The position numbers and the translations under genes were made by a program. 64,000 nucleotides of DNA, taken from the NCBI GenBank assembly GCA_964468045.1, contig CAYXTO010000016.1:19030-83029 (forward strand), in the 5' to 3' direction. Of this stretch, positions 40,378-49,408 are shown one piece after another. How positions within the stretch are numbered: position 1 is the stretch's first letter; each line of letters begins with the position of its first letter. The notes below the pieces were generated by a model. That model ran no database searches, had not been told where the DNA came from, and saw only the letters and a program-made list of their open reading frames with translations. This stretch comes from JAWKXU01 sp964468045. GTDB taxonomy: Bacteria; Pseudomonadota; Alphaproteobacteria; Sphingomonadales; Sphingomonadaceae.

Positions 40378-41703
40378 ATGAGCTTGAGCAACCGGAAGCA
40401 TCTGGCCTTGATAGGGGCGTCAGTGATGCTCGTCATCAGCCGGCCGGCATGGGCGCAAGCCGTGCCGGACGACATCGGGGCCTTGCAGCAGCAGGTGGAA
40501 GACCTGCAGCAGCGTGAGGCGGCGGCTGTGCAGCGGATAAACGAACTGGAGGCCCGGCTCGAGCGGCTCGAGCAGTCCCGCATCAGCGACTTCGACGCCG
40601 CTGAACTGAGGGGCAAATACGCCTATCCGACCGCCCGCGCCTGGGCCGATGAGCCATCGCTGGCCTTCTTCCAGAGGGAAGATGTCCCGGAAACGGGTAA
40701 CGGGCAGGGCATTTCCTCCGATAGCGCGGAGGAGGATCGCAAGGCGCCGGCGCCGACGGAAGCCGTGACGGAGCTCACCCAGCAGCGCCAAGGCCGGTTT
40801 GGCGATCGCATCGGTATCGAGCTTGGAGCGAGCTATAGTCACTTCGACAATGCCCGCCTCAATCTCAGTGGCTTTCTGGCACTGGATTCCATCTTCCTCG
40901 GCAGGATCAGCATCGATCAGGTCACGGCAGATATCTTCTCTTTCGATCCCGTGCTGCGAATGGGGCTGAGCAACCGGCTCTTCCTGGATGCCAATCTCTC
41001 GTATCTTTATCGGACCTCCAATTTCCAGTCGGGCGGCGCCGGTGCGGATGCGAGCGGCCTGATCGAGAAGAGAGTGAAGGATCACGGCATCGGCGATCTC
41101 AATGTCGGGGCCAGCTACCGCTTGTTCCGGGAAACCAGCGGCCGCCCCGATATCGTGATCAACACCCGCGTCAAGGCACCCACCGGAAAGCATCCATACG
41201 GCGTGGAACTGATCGAAGTCGCGGGCAGCGAAGGCAACCTTACGGTGCCGCAGCGGCTTTCGACGGGCAGCGGCGTCTGGGGCGCTTCGATCGGCGTGTC
41301 GGCACTGAAGACGCTGGACCCGATGGTGGTCTTCGGCAGCGTCACCTATTTCCACAACTTCAAGCGCAACTTCAGCGATATCGATGAAGCTCCGGGCCAG
41401 CAGCCGGGCCGGGTGGCGGTGGGCAATGCGATCCAGATCGGGGCAGGCATGGCCTATGCCCTGAACGACCGATCGAGCATCAGCATGTCCTATACCCAGC
41501 GCCTGGTCCAGCGCACCAAGGTCGCCCGGGAAGGACAGGACATGCAGAGAATTGTCGGCAGCCAGGCCAATGTGGGACTGGTCAATCTCGGCGCGACATT
41601 CTCCCTGAGTAATCGGCTGTCATTGATCACCAACGTGGGGATCGGACTGACCGATGATAGCCCGGATATGGCGGTAAGCATCAGATTGCCTTACCGTTTC
41701 TGA
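40378..41703 (+). CDS. Outer-membrane beta-barrel with N-terminal coiled coil, FapF-like exporter
   Basis: This 441-residue protein has a signal peptide (1-27, ending AWAQA), a coiled coil at 33-67 (IGALQQQVEDLQQ and the heptads after it), a linker and a beta-barrel of about 300 residues. It ends in Arg-Phe, the usual outer-membrane insertion signal. FapF of Pseudomonas is a trimeric barrel with an N-terminal coiled-coil plug of the same size. Alternative reading: a generic phenol-degradation-type barrel, but the coiled coil and operon argue for FapF. GGGGGAG lies ahead of the ATG. Confidence 0.78.
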   Translation: MSLSNRKHLALIGASVMLVISRPAWAQAVPDDIGALQQQVEDLQQREAAAVQRINELEARLERLEQSRISDFDAAELRGKYAYPTARAWADEPSLAFFQREDVPETGNGQGISSDSAEEDRKAPAPTEAVTELTQQRQGRFGDRIGIELGASYSHFDNARLNLSGFLALDSIFLGRISIDQVTADIFSFDPVLRMGLSNRLFLDANLSYLYRTSNFQSGGAGADASGLIEKRVKDHGIGDLNVGASYRLFRETSGRPDIVINTRVKAPTGKHPYGVELIEVAGSEGNLTVPQRLSTGSGVWGASIGVSALKTLDPMVVFGSVTYFHNFKRNFSDIDEAPGQQPGRVAVGNAIQIGAGMAYALNDRSSISMSYTQRLVQRTKVAREGQDMQRIVGSQANVGLVNLGATFSLSNRLSLITNVGIGLTDDSPDMAVSIRLPYRF

Positions 41704-41714
41704 GGCTAAAACTG

Positions 41715-41757
41715 GAGGGGCCGAACCTGTGTACCCCCCGCCCGTGCTCGGCCCCTC
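41715..41757. terminator. Bidirectional terminator hairpin between Fap-like operon and purL
   Basis: A 10-bp perfect stem GAGGGGCCGA with TCGGCCCCTC encloses 23 bases. It lies 12 bases after the stop of the barrel gene and 37 bases beyond the convergent purL stop. Sequence after the right arm (AACCTTTCT) is mildly T-rich. Confidence 0.6.
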
Positions 41758-41793
41758 AACCTTTCTCCGGCACGGGCAGGCGAACCGAAACGC

Positions 41794-43989
41794 TCAGACT
41801 GCCATCCAGTCGCGGAAGAAGGCTTCGTTCGCTTCGCGCATATCCGATACGCTGACCGAAAATCCTGGTCCCTTGACTGATGAACCGCCGGTCGTGCCGA
41901 TGCGCGTCATGGGAATGCCGGCGGCCTGGATGGTGTCGGCAATGGCGCTGGTCACGACGTAACGCGCCTGGTCCTCGCCAAAGGCCGTGAAGTGATCACC
42001 GATCTGTTCCAGTTCGCAGCCGATACCGCTCGCCATCGCCATTTCGGCCAGCGCGACGAGCAGGCCGCCATCGGAAACGTCGTGCACCGCGCTGACCTTG
42101 CCTTCGGCGATCAGCTTGCGGACGAACTCGGCATGGGTGCGCTCTGTAGCCAGATCGACCGGCGGCGGCGGGCCGTCCTCGCGGCCGTGAAGCTCGCGCA
42201 GCCATAGCGATTGGCCGAGATGGCCGTTGTTCTTGCCGATCACGAAGATCGCCTCGCCGTCGTTCTTGAAGGCGATGGTGGCCATCTTTTCGCAGTCATC
42301 GAGCAGGCCCACTCCACCGATCGCTGGCGTGGGCAGGATGGCGGAGCCGCCGCCGGTGGCCTTGCTCTCGTTATAGAGGCTGACGTTGCCCGACACGATC
42401 GGATAATCCAATACCCTGCAGGCGTCGCCCATGCCTTCCAGGCAGCCGACGATCTGCGCCATGATCTCCGGCCGCTGCGGATTGGCGAAATTGAGGCAGT
42501 TGGTGATGGCAAGAGGCCTGGCGCCGACTGCCGACAAGTTGCGGTAGGTCTCCGCCACCGCCTGCTTGCCGCCTTCGTAGGGGTCGGCATAGCAATAGCG
42601 GGGGGTACAGTCCGTGGTGATCGCGAGCGCCTTCTTCGTGCCGTGAACCCGCACCACCGCCGCATCACCGCCGGAGAGCTGGAGCGTATCGGCGCCCACC
42701 TGGCTGTCGTACTGCTCCCAGATCCAGCGGCGCGAGGCGAGGTCGGGGCAGCCGATCAGCTTGAGCAGGTCCGCAGCAATATCGCTGCTGTCCGGGATAT
42801 TCCCCAGCGGCTTCACTGCGGCCCAGGCCTTGTATTCCTCGCGGTTCACATAGGGCCGGTCATATTCCGGGGCATCATCGGCCAAGGGGCCGAGCGGAAT
42901 ATCGCAGACCACCTCGCTATCGAATTCCAGCACCATGTGGCCCCCATCCGGACCAGCTTCTGTCACCTCGCCGATCACGGCGAAATCCAGCTCCCACTTC
43001 CGGAAAATCGCCTCGGCCATCGCTTCCTTGCCGGGCTTGAGGACCATGAGCATTCGCTCCTGGCTCTCGCTCAGCATCATCTCGTAAGGCGTCATCCCTT
43101 CTTCCCGACATGGCACCTTGTTCATGTCGAGCCGAATACCGGCGCCACCCTTGCTCGCCATTTCGACCGAGGAGGAAGTGAGGCCAGCGGCGCCCATATC
43201 CTGGATGGCGACGATCGCATCCGTTGCCATCAGTTCGAGGCAGGCTTCGATCAGCAGCTTTTCGGTGAAGGGATCGCCGACCTGGACGGTGGGCCGCTTC
43301 TCGTCGGAATTCTCGTCGAAATCGGCGCTGGCCATGGTCGCGCCATGAATGCCGTCCCGTCCCGTCTTGGAGCCGACATAGACGATGGGATTGCCGATTC
43401 CGGTTGCCGCCGAATAGAAGATCCTGTCGGTATCGGCGACACCCACGGTCATCGCATTGACCAGGATGTTGCCGTCATAGGCCTTGTGGAAGTTGGTCTC
43501 GCCCCCGACCGTGGGCACGCCGACGCAATTGCCGTAGCCGCCGATTCCGGCCACCACTCCCTGCACGAGATGCTTCATCTTCGGATGATCCGGCCGGCCG
43601 AAGCGCAGGGCGTTCATGTTGGCGACGGGACGCGCACCCATGGTGAAGACGTCACGCAGGATACCGCCCACGCCGGTTGCCGCGCCCTGATAGGGCTCGA
43701 TATAGCTGGGGTGATTATGGCTCTCCATCTTGAAGATGGCTGCCTGCCCATCGCCGATATCGATCACCCCGGCATTTTCGCCCGGCCCCTGGATGACCCA
43801 GGGGGCCTGTGTCGGCAGCTTCTTGAGATGAAGTCGGCTCGATTTGTACGAGCAATGCTCGGACCACATGACCGAGAAGATGCCCAGCTCGACAAGGTTG
43901 GGCTCGCGCCCCAGCGCGTTCAGGACGCGCTCGTACTCCGCAGGGGAAAGGCCGTGGGACTGGACGATTTCGGGCGTGATCTGGCTCAT
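41794..43989 (-). CDS. purL: Phosphoribosylformylglycinamidine synthase II
   Basis: This 731-residue ATP-dependent amidotransferase subunit carries out the fourth step of purine synthesis together with PurQ and PurS, which are not in the window. The N-terminus has LSPAEYERVLNALGREPN and a WSEHCSYKSSR motif, and the two AIRS-like halves are present, with CEMTE-type metal sites in each. The length is that of the small PurL type (about 730). The ATG at 43989 is followed on the other strand by xseB, 73 bases away. Confidence 0.97.
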   Translation of the reverse strand: MSQITPEIVQSHGLSPAEYERVLNALGREPNLVELGIFSVMWSEHCSYKSSRLHLKKLPTQAPWVIQGPGENAGVIDIGDGQAAIFKMESHNHPSYIEPYQGAATGVGGILRDVFTMGARPVANMNALRFGRPDHPKMKHLVQGVVAGIGGYGNCVGVPTVGGETNFHKAYDGNILVNAMTVGVADTDRIFYSAATGIGNPIVYVGSKTGRDGIHGATMASADFDENSDEKRPTVQVGDPFTEKLLIEACLELMATDAIVAIQDMGAAGLTSSSVEMASKGGAGIRLDMNKVPCREEGMTPYEMMLSESQERMLMVLKPGKEAMAEAIFRKWELDFAVIGEVTEAGPDGGHMVLEFDSEVVCDIPLGPLADDAPEYDRPYVNREEYKAWAAVKPLGNIPDSSDIAADLLKLIGCPDLASRRWIWEQYDSQVGADTLQLSGGDAAVVRVHGTKKALAITTDCTPRYCYADPYEGGKQAVAETYRNLSAVGARPLAITNCLNFANPQRPEIMAQIVGCLEGMGDACRVLDYPIVSGNVSLYNESKATGGGSAILPTPAIGGVGLLDDCEKMATIAFKNDGEAIFVIGKNNGHLGQSLWLRELHGREDGPPPPVDLATERTHAEFVRKLIAEGKVSAVHDVSDGGLLVALAEMAMASGIGCELEQIGDHFTAFGEDQARYVVTSAIADTIQAAGIPMTRIGTTGGSSVKGPGFSVSVSDMREANEAFFRDWMAV

Positions 43990-44062
43990 GTCGCGCGCCT
44001 TAGCGACGCCTGCGCGATCCCGCTAGCCCTGCGATGCTTGACCGGAGCGCTTTGGCCCGTCA

Positions 44063-44326
44063 ATGCTCGCGCGGATGGATGAACAGGCCCGGGACATCGC
44101 TGCCATGAGCTTCGAGGATGCGCTCCGCGCCCTTGAGGAAGTCGTGCGCAAGCTGGAAAGCGGGGAAGTTCCGCTGGACGATTCGATAGAGCTGTATGAA
44201 CGCGGCGAATTGCTGCGCCAGCATTGCCAGGCCCGGCTCGATGCGGCCCAGGCACGGATCGAAAAGATCGTGGCCGGCGGCCAGAACAAGCTTGTCGGCA
44301 CCGAGCCGTTCGGCACGGCCGATTGA
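44063..44326 (+). CDS. xseB: Exonuclease VII small subunit
   Basis: This 87-residue helical protein has the XseB signature MSFEDALRALEEVVRKLESG (15-34) and PLDDSIELYERGELLR after it. It stabilises XseA, the large subunit, which is not in the window. The ATG at 44063 is chosen; an ATG at 44075 is a shorter option. It lies eight bases upstream of ispA, as in many proteobacteria. Confidence 0.93.
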   Translation: MLARMDEQARDIAAMSFEDALRALEEVVRKLESGEVPLDDSIELYERGELLRQHCQARLDAAQARIEKIVAGGQNKLVGTEPFGTAD

Positions 44327-44334
44327 ACGCGATC

Positions 44335-45234
44335 ATGGCTGTGATCGACGGCTTGCTGAAGGACGAACTGATTCGGATACAGCGGGAAGTCGACAGCCTG
44401 TTCGATGCATTGCTTCCCGTTCCATCGGATTTCCGTGCGCCCTTGGTCGAAGCCATGCGCCATGCCACCATCGGTGGAGGCAAGCGGGTACGGCCCTTGC
44501 TCCTCACGGCCACGGCGCAGCTTTATGGGGTGGACCGGGAGATTGCGCTGCGTGCGGCCTGCGCGATCGAGGCAATCCATGCCTATTCGCTGATCCATGA
44601 CGATCTTCCCTGCATGGATGACGACGAATTCCGCCATGGCAAGCTGACCGTGCATCGTGCTTTCGACGAAGCCACGGCCGTGCTGGCGGGTGACGCGCTG
44701 CATGCGCTCGCATTCGAGATCCTGGCCGACCCCCGGACCAGCGGCGACCCTTTCCTTCGCGCGGAGCTTGTCAGCACGCTGGCCTCGGCCAGCGGTTTCA
44801 ATGGCATGGCTGGCGGGCAGGTCATGGACATGGTCGCCCAGACCACTGCATTCGATCTTGCGACGATCACGCGCCTCCAGCAGCTCAAGACCGGCGCATT
44901 GCTCAGCGCTGCGGTGGAAATGGGGGCCATCCTGGGCCATGTTCCACCAGAAGGAAGGACCCATCTGCGCGGCTATGCCCGCGATGTCGGCCTGGCCTTT
45001 CAGATCGCGGACGACCTGCTGGACCATGAAGGCGACGAGAGCAAGGCGGGGAAGGCGCTTCGCAAGGATCATGCCGCCGGCAAGCAGACGTTTCTCACGC
45101 TGCTGGGGGCGGAGCGCGCCAGGGATCAGGCGCGCATCTTGGTGGATCAGGCGATCGGCCATCTCTCCCAGCATGGAGCCGAAGCCGATCTGCTGCGCAG
45201 CATTGCCAGGTTTATTTTGGAAAGGGATCACTGA
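44335..45234 (+). CDS. ispA: Farnesyl diphosphate synthase
   Basis: This 299-residue prenyltransferase makes farnesyl diphosphate. The first Asp-rich motif DDLPCMDD is at 89-96 and the second DDLLD at 226-230, with GGGKRVRP at 47-54. The length is typical for bacterial IspA (about 300). The ATG at 44335 directly follows xseB; the longer frame is a different-frame reading of xseB and is rejected. The stop overlaps the coaD start as TGATG. Confidence 0.96.
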   Translation: MAVIDGLLKDELIRIQREVDSLFDALLPVPSDFRAPLVEAMRHATIGGGKRVRPLLLTATAQLYGVDREIALRAACAIEAIHAYSLIHDDLPCMDDDEFRHGKLTVHRAFDEATAVLAGDALHALAFEILADPRTSGDPFLRAELVSTLASASGFNGMAGGQVMDMVAQTTAFDLATITRLQQLKTGALLSAAVEMGAILGHVPPEGRTHLRGYARDVGLAFQIADDLLDHEGDESKAGKALRKDHAAGKQTFLTLLGAERARDQARILVDQAIGHLSQHGAEADLLRSIARFILERDH

Positions 45235-45761
45235 TGGGGGGCATGGGGCAGGGCGAGCGGGTGGGAGTCTATCCGGGAACGTTCGATCCGATCACGCGCG
45301 GGCATTCCGATATCATCCGCCGCGGAGCCAAGCTGGTCGACCGGCTGATTATCGGCGTCACTACCAATCCTTCGAAAAATCCCATGTTCTCGCCGGAAGA
45401 GCGCATCGCGATGGTGGAGCGCGAGATCGCATCGCTCGGTCTGTCCAACGTAACCGTGACCGGTTTCAACGCCTTGCTCATGAAATTTGCGGAACGGCAG
45501 GGGGCGACCGTAATCGTCCGGGGCCTGCGCGCCGTGGCGGATTTCGAATATGAGTATCAGATGGCCGGGATGAACCAGCAGCTGAATGCCGGGATCGAGA
45601 CGGTTTTCCTGATGGCGGATGTCAGCCTGCAGCCCATCGCGTCCAAGCTGGTCAAGGAAATCGCGCTGTTCGGGGGCGACATCACCCCATTCGTCAGCGC
45701 ACCGGTACGGGACGAAGTGAACGCCAGAGTGCGCGAACTTGGCCGGCTCGGCGATTATTGA
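45234..45761 (+). CDS. coaD: Phosphopantetheine adenylyltransferase
   Basis: This 175-residue enzyme makes dephospho-CoA from 4'-phosphopantetheine. The nucleotidyltransferase motif GTFDPITRGHSD is near residue 15, with a late EIALFGGDITPFV segment. The ATG at 45234 overlaps the ispA stop; an ATG at 45243 (MGQGERVGV) is also plausible and closer to usual starts. Family length is about 165. Confidence 0.95.
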   Translation: MGGMGQGERVGVYPGTFDPITRGHSDIIRRGAKLVDRLIIGVTTNPSKNPMFSPEERIAMVEREIASLGLSNVTVTGFNALLMKFAERQGATVIVRGLRAVADFEYEYQMAGMNQQLNAGIETVFLMADVSLQPIASKLVKEIALFGGDITPFVSAPVRDEVNARVRELGRLGDY

Positions 45762-45857
45762 CACTCGCCCACCGCAAACATGCATCGTTCATTGAACCGA
45801 CAGTCGGCAGCCGGTAAGGCCCGTCGCCATCCTCCAAGCAGAGCAATCGAGACGCCA

Positions 45858-46532
45858 ATGTACAAAAGCCTGATCCGCCTGGCGCTTGCCCTTTTCATTG
45901 GTCTCATGCCCGGCTTTGCCCAGGCTCGCGATGAGCAGGCGGCCGCAGCTCCCAGGGTGTATGCTCAGGTGGACTACGATCTTGCCCATGATCCGGAAAA
46001 CATCCTGCTGCTCGACCTTTCCACCGGCCAGCGGGTGGCGATCAGGCTGATGGCGGATTGGGCACCCAACCATGTCGAACGGATCAAGACGCTGACCCGG
46101 CAGGGTTTCTACGATGGCGTCATCTTCCATCGCGTCATCGAAGGTTTCATGGCGCAGACCGGCGACCCCACGGGCACAGGCACGGGCGGTTCGCAGCTTC
46201 CCGATCTGGCCCCGGAATTCAACGATATGCCGCATATTCGCGGGACCGTTTCCATGGCGCGCGCACAGGCGGAAAACAGCGCGAACAGCCAGTTCTTCAT
46301 CGTGTTCTATCCGCGCTTCGCGCTGGATCGGAAATATACCAACTTCGGGCGCGTGATCGACAATATGGAAGCGGTGGATGCAATCACCCGGGGCGAGCCG
46401 CCGGCCAACCCCACCCGGATCCTGCAGGCCTCCATCGCGGCCGACAACAAGCCGCGCCCGGCCTTCGTGCCCCCGGCACCGGCGGCGGAGCCGATCACTC
46501 CCGAAATGCTGAGCAACTCCGCGTCCCAGTAA
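45858..46532 (+). CDS. Periplasmic cyclophilin-type peptidyl-prolyl isomerase
   Basis: This 224-residue protein has a signal peptide (1-22, ending AQARD) and a cyclophilin domain with FHRVIEGFMAQTGDPTGTG (about 89-107) and AQAENSANSQFFIVF. The C-terminal 30 residues are Pro/Ala-rich. It catalyses proline isomerisation of exported proteins. The ATG at 45858 gives the proper signal; the longer frame from 45780 does not. It precedes queA, a common pairing in alphaproteobacteria. Confidence 0.93.
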   Translation: MYKSLIRLALALFIGLMPGFAQARDEQAAAAPRVYAQVDYDLAHDPENILLLDLSTGQRVAIRLMADWAPNHVERIKTLTRQGFYDGVIFHRVIEGFMAQTGDPTGTGTGGSQLPDLAPEFNDMPHIRGTVSMARAQAENSANSQFFIVFYPRFALDRKYTNFGRVIDNMEAVDAITRGEPPANPTRILQASIAADNKPRPAFVPPAPAAEPITPEMLSNSASQ

Positions 46533-46572
46533 GCCTTGGCAATCCGGCGCGGCACGGCCTAAGGGCCGCGCC

Positions 46573-47601
46573 ATGCGTGTGGACCTGTTCGACTTCGACC
46601 TGCCGCCAGAGCGGATAGCGCTGCGCCCCGCGCGCCCGCGCGACAGTGCGCGGATGCTGGTGGCCCAGGGCCAAAGCGGGCTGACGGATGCCGTCGTCAG
46701 GGATCTGCCGGGCTGGCTGCGCGCCGGCGACGTGCTGGTGTTCAACGACACCCGCGTCATTCCCGCCCAGCTCGAGGGAATGCGCGGCAATGCCCGGATC
46801 GGGGCGACACTGCACAAGCGGATCGGCCTGAGGCGCTGGCAGGCCTTCATCCGCAATGGCAGGCGCCTGCGCGCAGGCGATGCGATCCGCTTCCCGGCCG
46901 GGGTCGAGGCTCTCGCGGAGGACCGCCACGACGATGGTAGCTGGACGCTGGCCTTCGTCGGAGATGATCCGGTCGAAGTGCTGCTGGAGCGCGCCGGGCG
47001 CATGCCGCTGCCGCCCTATATCGCCGGCAAGCGCGCTGCCGATGAGCAGGATCGGGAGGATTACCAGACCATCTTCGCGCGCGAGGACGGCGCGGTCGGG
47101 GCACCGACCGCTGCACTGCATTTCACGCCCGGGCTGCTGGCCGCGCTCGACGAGGCGGGGGTGAAGCGCGAAACGCTGACCCTGCATGTCGGCGCGGGTA
47201 CTTTCCTGCCGGTCAAGGCGGACGATACGGACGATCACCGCATGCATGCCGAGTGGGGAAGGATCGACGCCGCCACGGCGGATCGGTTGAACCGCGCGCG
47301 GTCCGGCGGCGGGCGGTTGATCGCCGTAGGCACCACCTCGCTGCGCCTGCTGGAAAGCGCGGCGGACGAGAGCGGGTTGATCCACCCCTTCGCGGGGGAT
47401 ACCGCGATCTTCATCACACCGGGCTATCGATTTCGGGCCATCGATGGGCTGATCACCAATTTCCACCTGCCGCGTTCGACCCTGTTCATGCTGGTGAGCG
47501 CCTTGATGGGGCGCGAGAGGATGCAGGCGATCTACGCCCATGCGATCCGCGAGCATTACCGCTTCTACAGCTATGGCGACGCCAGCCTGCTGATCCCCTG
47601 A
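46573..47601 (+). CDS. queA: S-adenosylmethionine:tRNA ribosyltransferase-isomerase
   Basis: This 342-residue enzyme adds the epoxycyclopentanediol ring in queuosine synthesis. The start MRVDLFDFDLPPERIALRP and the motifs HVGAGTFLPVK and ITNFHLPRSTLFMLVSAL are diagnostic. Its partner tgt lies 2.6 kb downstream, separated by three unrelated genes. The stop is directly followed by the ABC transporter region. Confidence 0.97.
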   Translation: MRVDLFDFDLPPERIALRPARPRDSARMLVAQGQSGLTDAVVRDLPGWLRAGDVLVFNDTRVIPAQLEGMRGNARIGATLHKRIGLRRWQAFIRNGRRLRAGDAIRFPAGVEALAEDRHDDGSWTLAFVGDDPVEVLLERAGRMPLPPYIAGKRAADEQDREDYQTIFAREDGAVGAPTAALHFTPGLLAALDEAGVKRETLTLHVGAGTFLPVKADDTDDHRMHAEWGRIDAATADRLNRARSGGGRLIAVGTTSLRLLESAADESGLIHPFAGDTAIFITPGYRFRAIDGLITNFHLPRSTLFMLVSALMGRERMQAIYAHAIREHYRFYSYGDASLLIP

Positions 47602-47708
47602 CAACCCGGGCACGACAAGCTGTCGCATTGCCGCCACGCCGGCGGGGAACCGGGGGAACGGGCATCACCGCCCTTGCAAAGCGGGCAGTACGCGCCAGAT
47701 TGCCCTTC

Positions 47709-48635
47709 GTGGAACCGATTCTGGAATTGCGTGGCCTCACCAAGACTTACCCTGGTGGCCTGACTGCGCTCGACAATGTGGACCTGACCATCCGGCGAGG
47801 GGAAATCTTTGCCCTGCTCGGCCCGAATGGCGCTGGCAAGACGACGCTGATCGGCGCGGTCTGCGGAATGGTGCTGCCCAGTTCGGGCATCATTCGTGCG
47901 TTCGGCATGGATCTGGCAAAGGATTGGCGCCGCGCCCGTGCGCGGATCGGACTGGTGCCGCAGGAGCTCGGCTTCGACATCTTCGAGAATGTGGAGAAGG
48001 TCGTGCGGCACTCCCGCGAGCTGTTCGGGCTCGCGCCCAGCTCCGCCCGCACCGAGGAAATCCTGCGGGCGCTGTCGTTGTGGGACAAGCGCAAGACCGA
48101 GATCCGCAACCTGTCCGGCGGCATGAAGCGCCGGGTGCTGATAGCCAAGGCGCTGGCGCACGAGCCGGAGCTGCTGTTTCTCGATGAGCCGACCGCCGGC
48201 GTCGATGTGGAATTGCGGCGGGACATGTGGCGGCTGATCGGGCGGCTCCGTGACCAGGGTGTGACCATCATCCTGACCACCCATTACATCGAGGAAGCGG
48301 AGGAAATGGCGGATCGGGTGGGCGTGATCGACGGGGGCAGGATCCTGCTGGTCGAGGAAAAGCACGCCCTGATGGCGCGCCTGGGCCGGGTGGAAGCTGT
48401 GCTGACCCTCACGAAGCCGCTGCCCGCCATCCCCGATTCCCTGTCCCGTTTCCCCCTCAGCCTGGACGATAGCGGGCGAGTGCTGTCCTATCGCGGCGCC
48501 GGGGATGGCGCGGATAGCGAGGTGGCCGCTCTGGTGCAGGCGCTGGTGAAGCAAGGGATCGGCTTCACCGCGCTGGATATCCACGAATCGACCCTGGAAG
48601 ATATTTTCGTGGATCTGGTGGAGAAGCGGACGTGA
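47709..48635 (+). CDS. ABC exporter ATP-binding protein
   Basis: This protein of about 308 residues has Walker A GPNGAGKTT, signature LSGGMKRR, Walker B LLFLDEPTAG and a switch His in LTTHYIEEAEEMADR. It ends in a long C-terminal domain as in ABC-2 exporters. With the next gene, it forms a multidrug or polysaccharide exporter of unknown substrate. The start is uncertain: GTG 47709 gives MEPILELRG as in related proteins, TTG 47700 is three codons longer. The longer ORF upstream overlaps queA in another frame. Confidence 0.92.
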   Translation: MEPILELRGLTKTYPGGLTALDNVDLTIRRGEIFALLGPNGAGKTTLIGAVCGMVLPSSGIIRAFGMDLAKDWRRARARIGLVPQELGFDIFENVEKVVRHSRELFGLAPSSARTEEILRALSLWDKRKTEIRNLSGGMKRRVLIAKALAHEPELLFLDEPTAGVDVELRRDMWRLIGRLRDQGVTIILTTHYIEEAEEMADRVGVIDGGRILLVEEKHALMARLGRVEAVLTLTKPLPAIPDSLSRFPLSLDDSGRVLSYRGAGDGADSEVAALVQALVKQGIGFTALDIHESTLEDIFVDLVEKRT

Positions 48636-49408
48636 CCGGGATCTATTTCAACTGGCGCGGCGCCTGGGCGATCTACAAATACGAGCTATCGCGCGCCTGG
48701 CGCACCTTCTTCCAGACCATTCTGGCCCCGGTGCTGACCACCTCGCTTTATTTCATCGTCTTCGGCGCCGCGATCGGCGGGCGGATCGATGAAGTCGGGG
48801 GCGTGTCCTATGGCGCATTCATCGTGCCCGGGCTGCTGCTGCTGACGCTGCTGAGCGAAACCACCGCCAATGCGAGCTTCGGGATCTACATGCCGCGCTT
48901 CACCGGCTCGATCTACGAGCTGCTTTCCGCGCCGGTGGGAGTCGCCGAAACCCTGCTGGGCTTTGTCGGCGCGGCGGCAACCAAATCGCTGATCATTTCG
49001 GCCATCATCCTGGTCACGGCCAAGCTGTTCGTCGATTACACCATCGTCCACCCCTTGCTGGCCGCGGCGTTCGTCATTCTGGTCGCGGCGGCTTTCAGCC
49101 TGTTCGGATTCATACTTGGGGTCTGGGCCGATGGGTTCGAGCGGCTCCAGGCGATCCCGATGCTGGTGCTCACCCCGCTGACCTTCCTCGGCGGCACGTT
49201 CTATTCCATCGAGATGCTGCCGGAGCCCTGGCGCAGCATCGCCTTCGCCAATCCCATAGTCTATCTGGTGAATGGCCTGCGCTGGACCTTCTACGGCCAA
49301 TCGGATGTCGATATCCGGCTTTCGCTGGGCCTGACGCTGGCCTTTCTGGCAGTGTGCGTCACGATCATAGCGGTGATCTTCAGGACCGGATGGCGCCTGC
49401 GCCACTAA
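48632..49408 (+). CDS. ABC-2 type transporter permease
   Basis: This 258-residue membrane protein has six hydrophobic segments and the ABC-2 family motif PLTFLGGTFYSIEMLP near residues 183-198. It is the transmembrane partner of the ATPase encoded just before. The GTG start at 48632 overlaps the ATPase stop as GTGA. The stop overlaps the convergent TSUP gene by four bases. Substrate unknown. Confidence 0.93.
   Translation: MTGIYFNWRGAWAIYKYELSRAWRTFFQTILAPVLTTSLYFIVFGAAIGGRIDEVGGVSYGAFIVPGLLLLTLLSETTANASFGIYMPRFTGSIYELLSAPVGVAETLLGFVGAAATKSLIISAIILVTAKLFVDYTIVHPLLAAAFVILVAAAFSLFGFILGVWADGFERLQAIPMLVLTPLTFLGGTFYSIEMLPEPWRSIAFANPIVYLVNGLRWTFYGQSDVDIRLSLGLTLAFLAVCVTIIAVIFRTGWRLRH

Noticed and set aside
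42211..44082. 623-codon open frame on the plus strand
   Set aside because: It is the antisense shadow of purL and has no recognisable domain.
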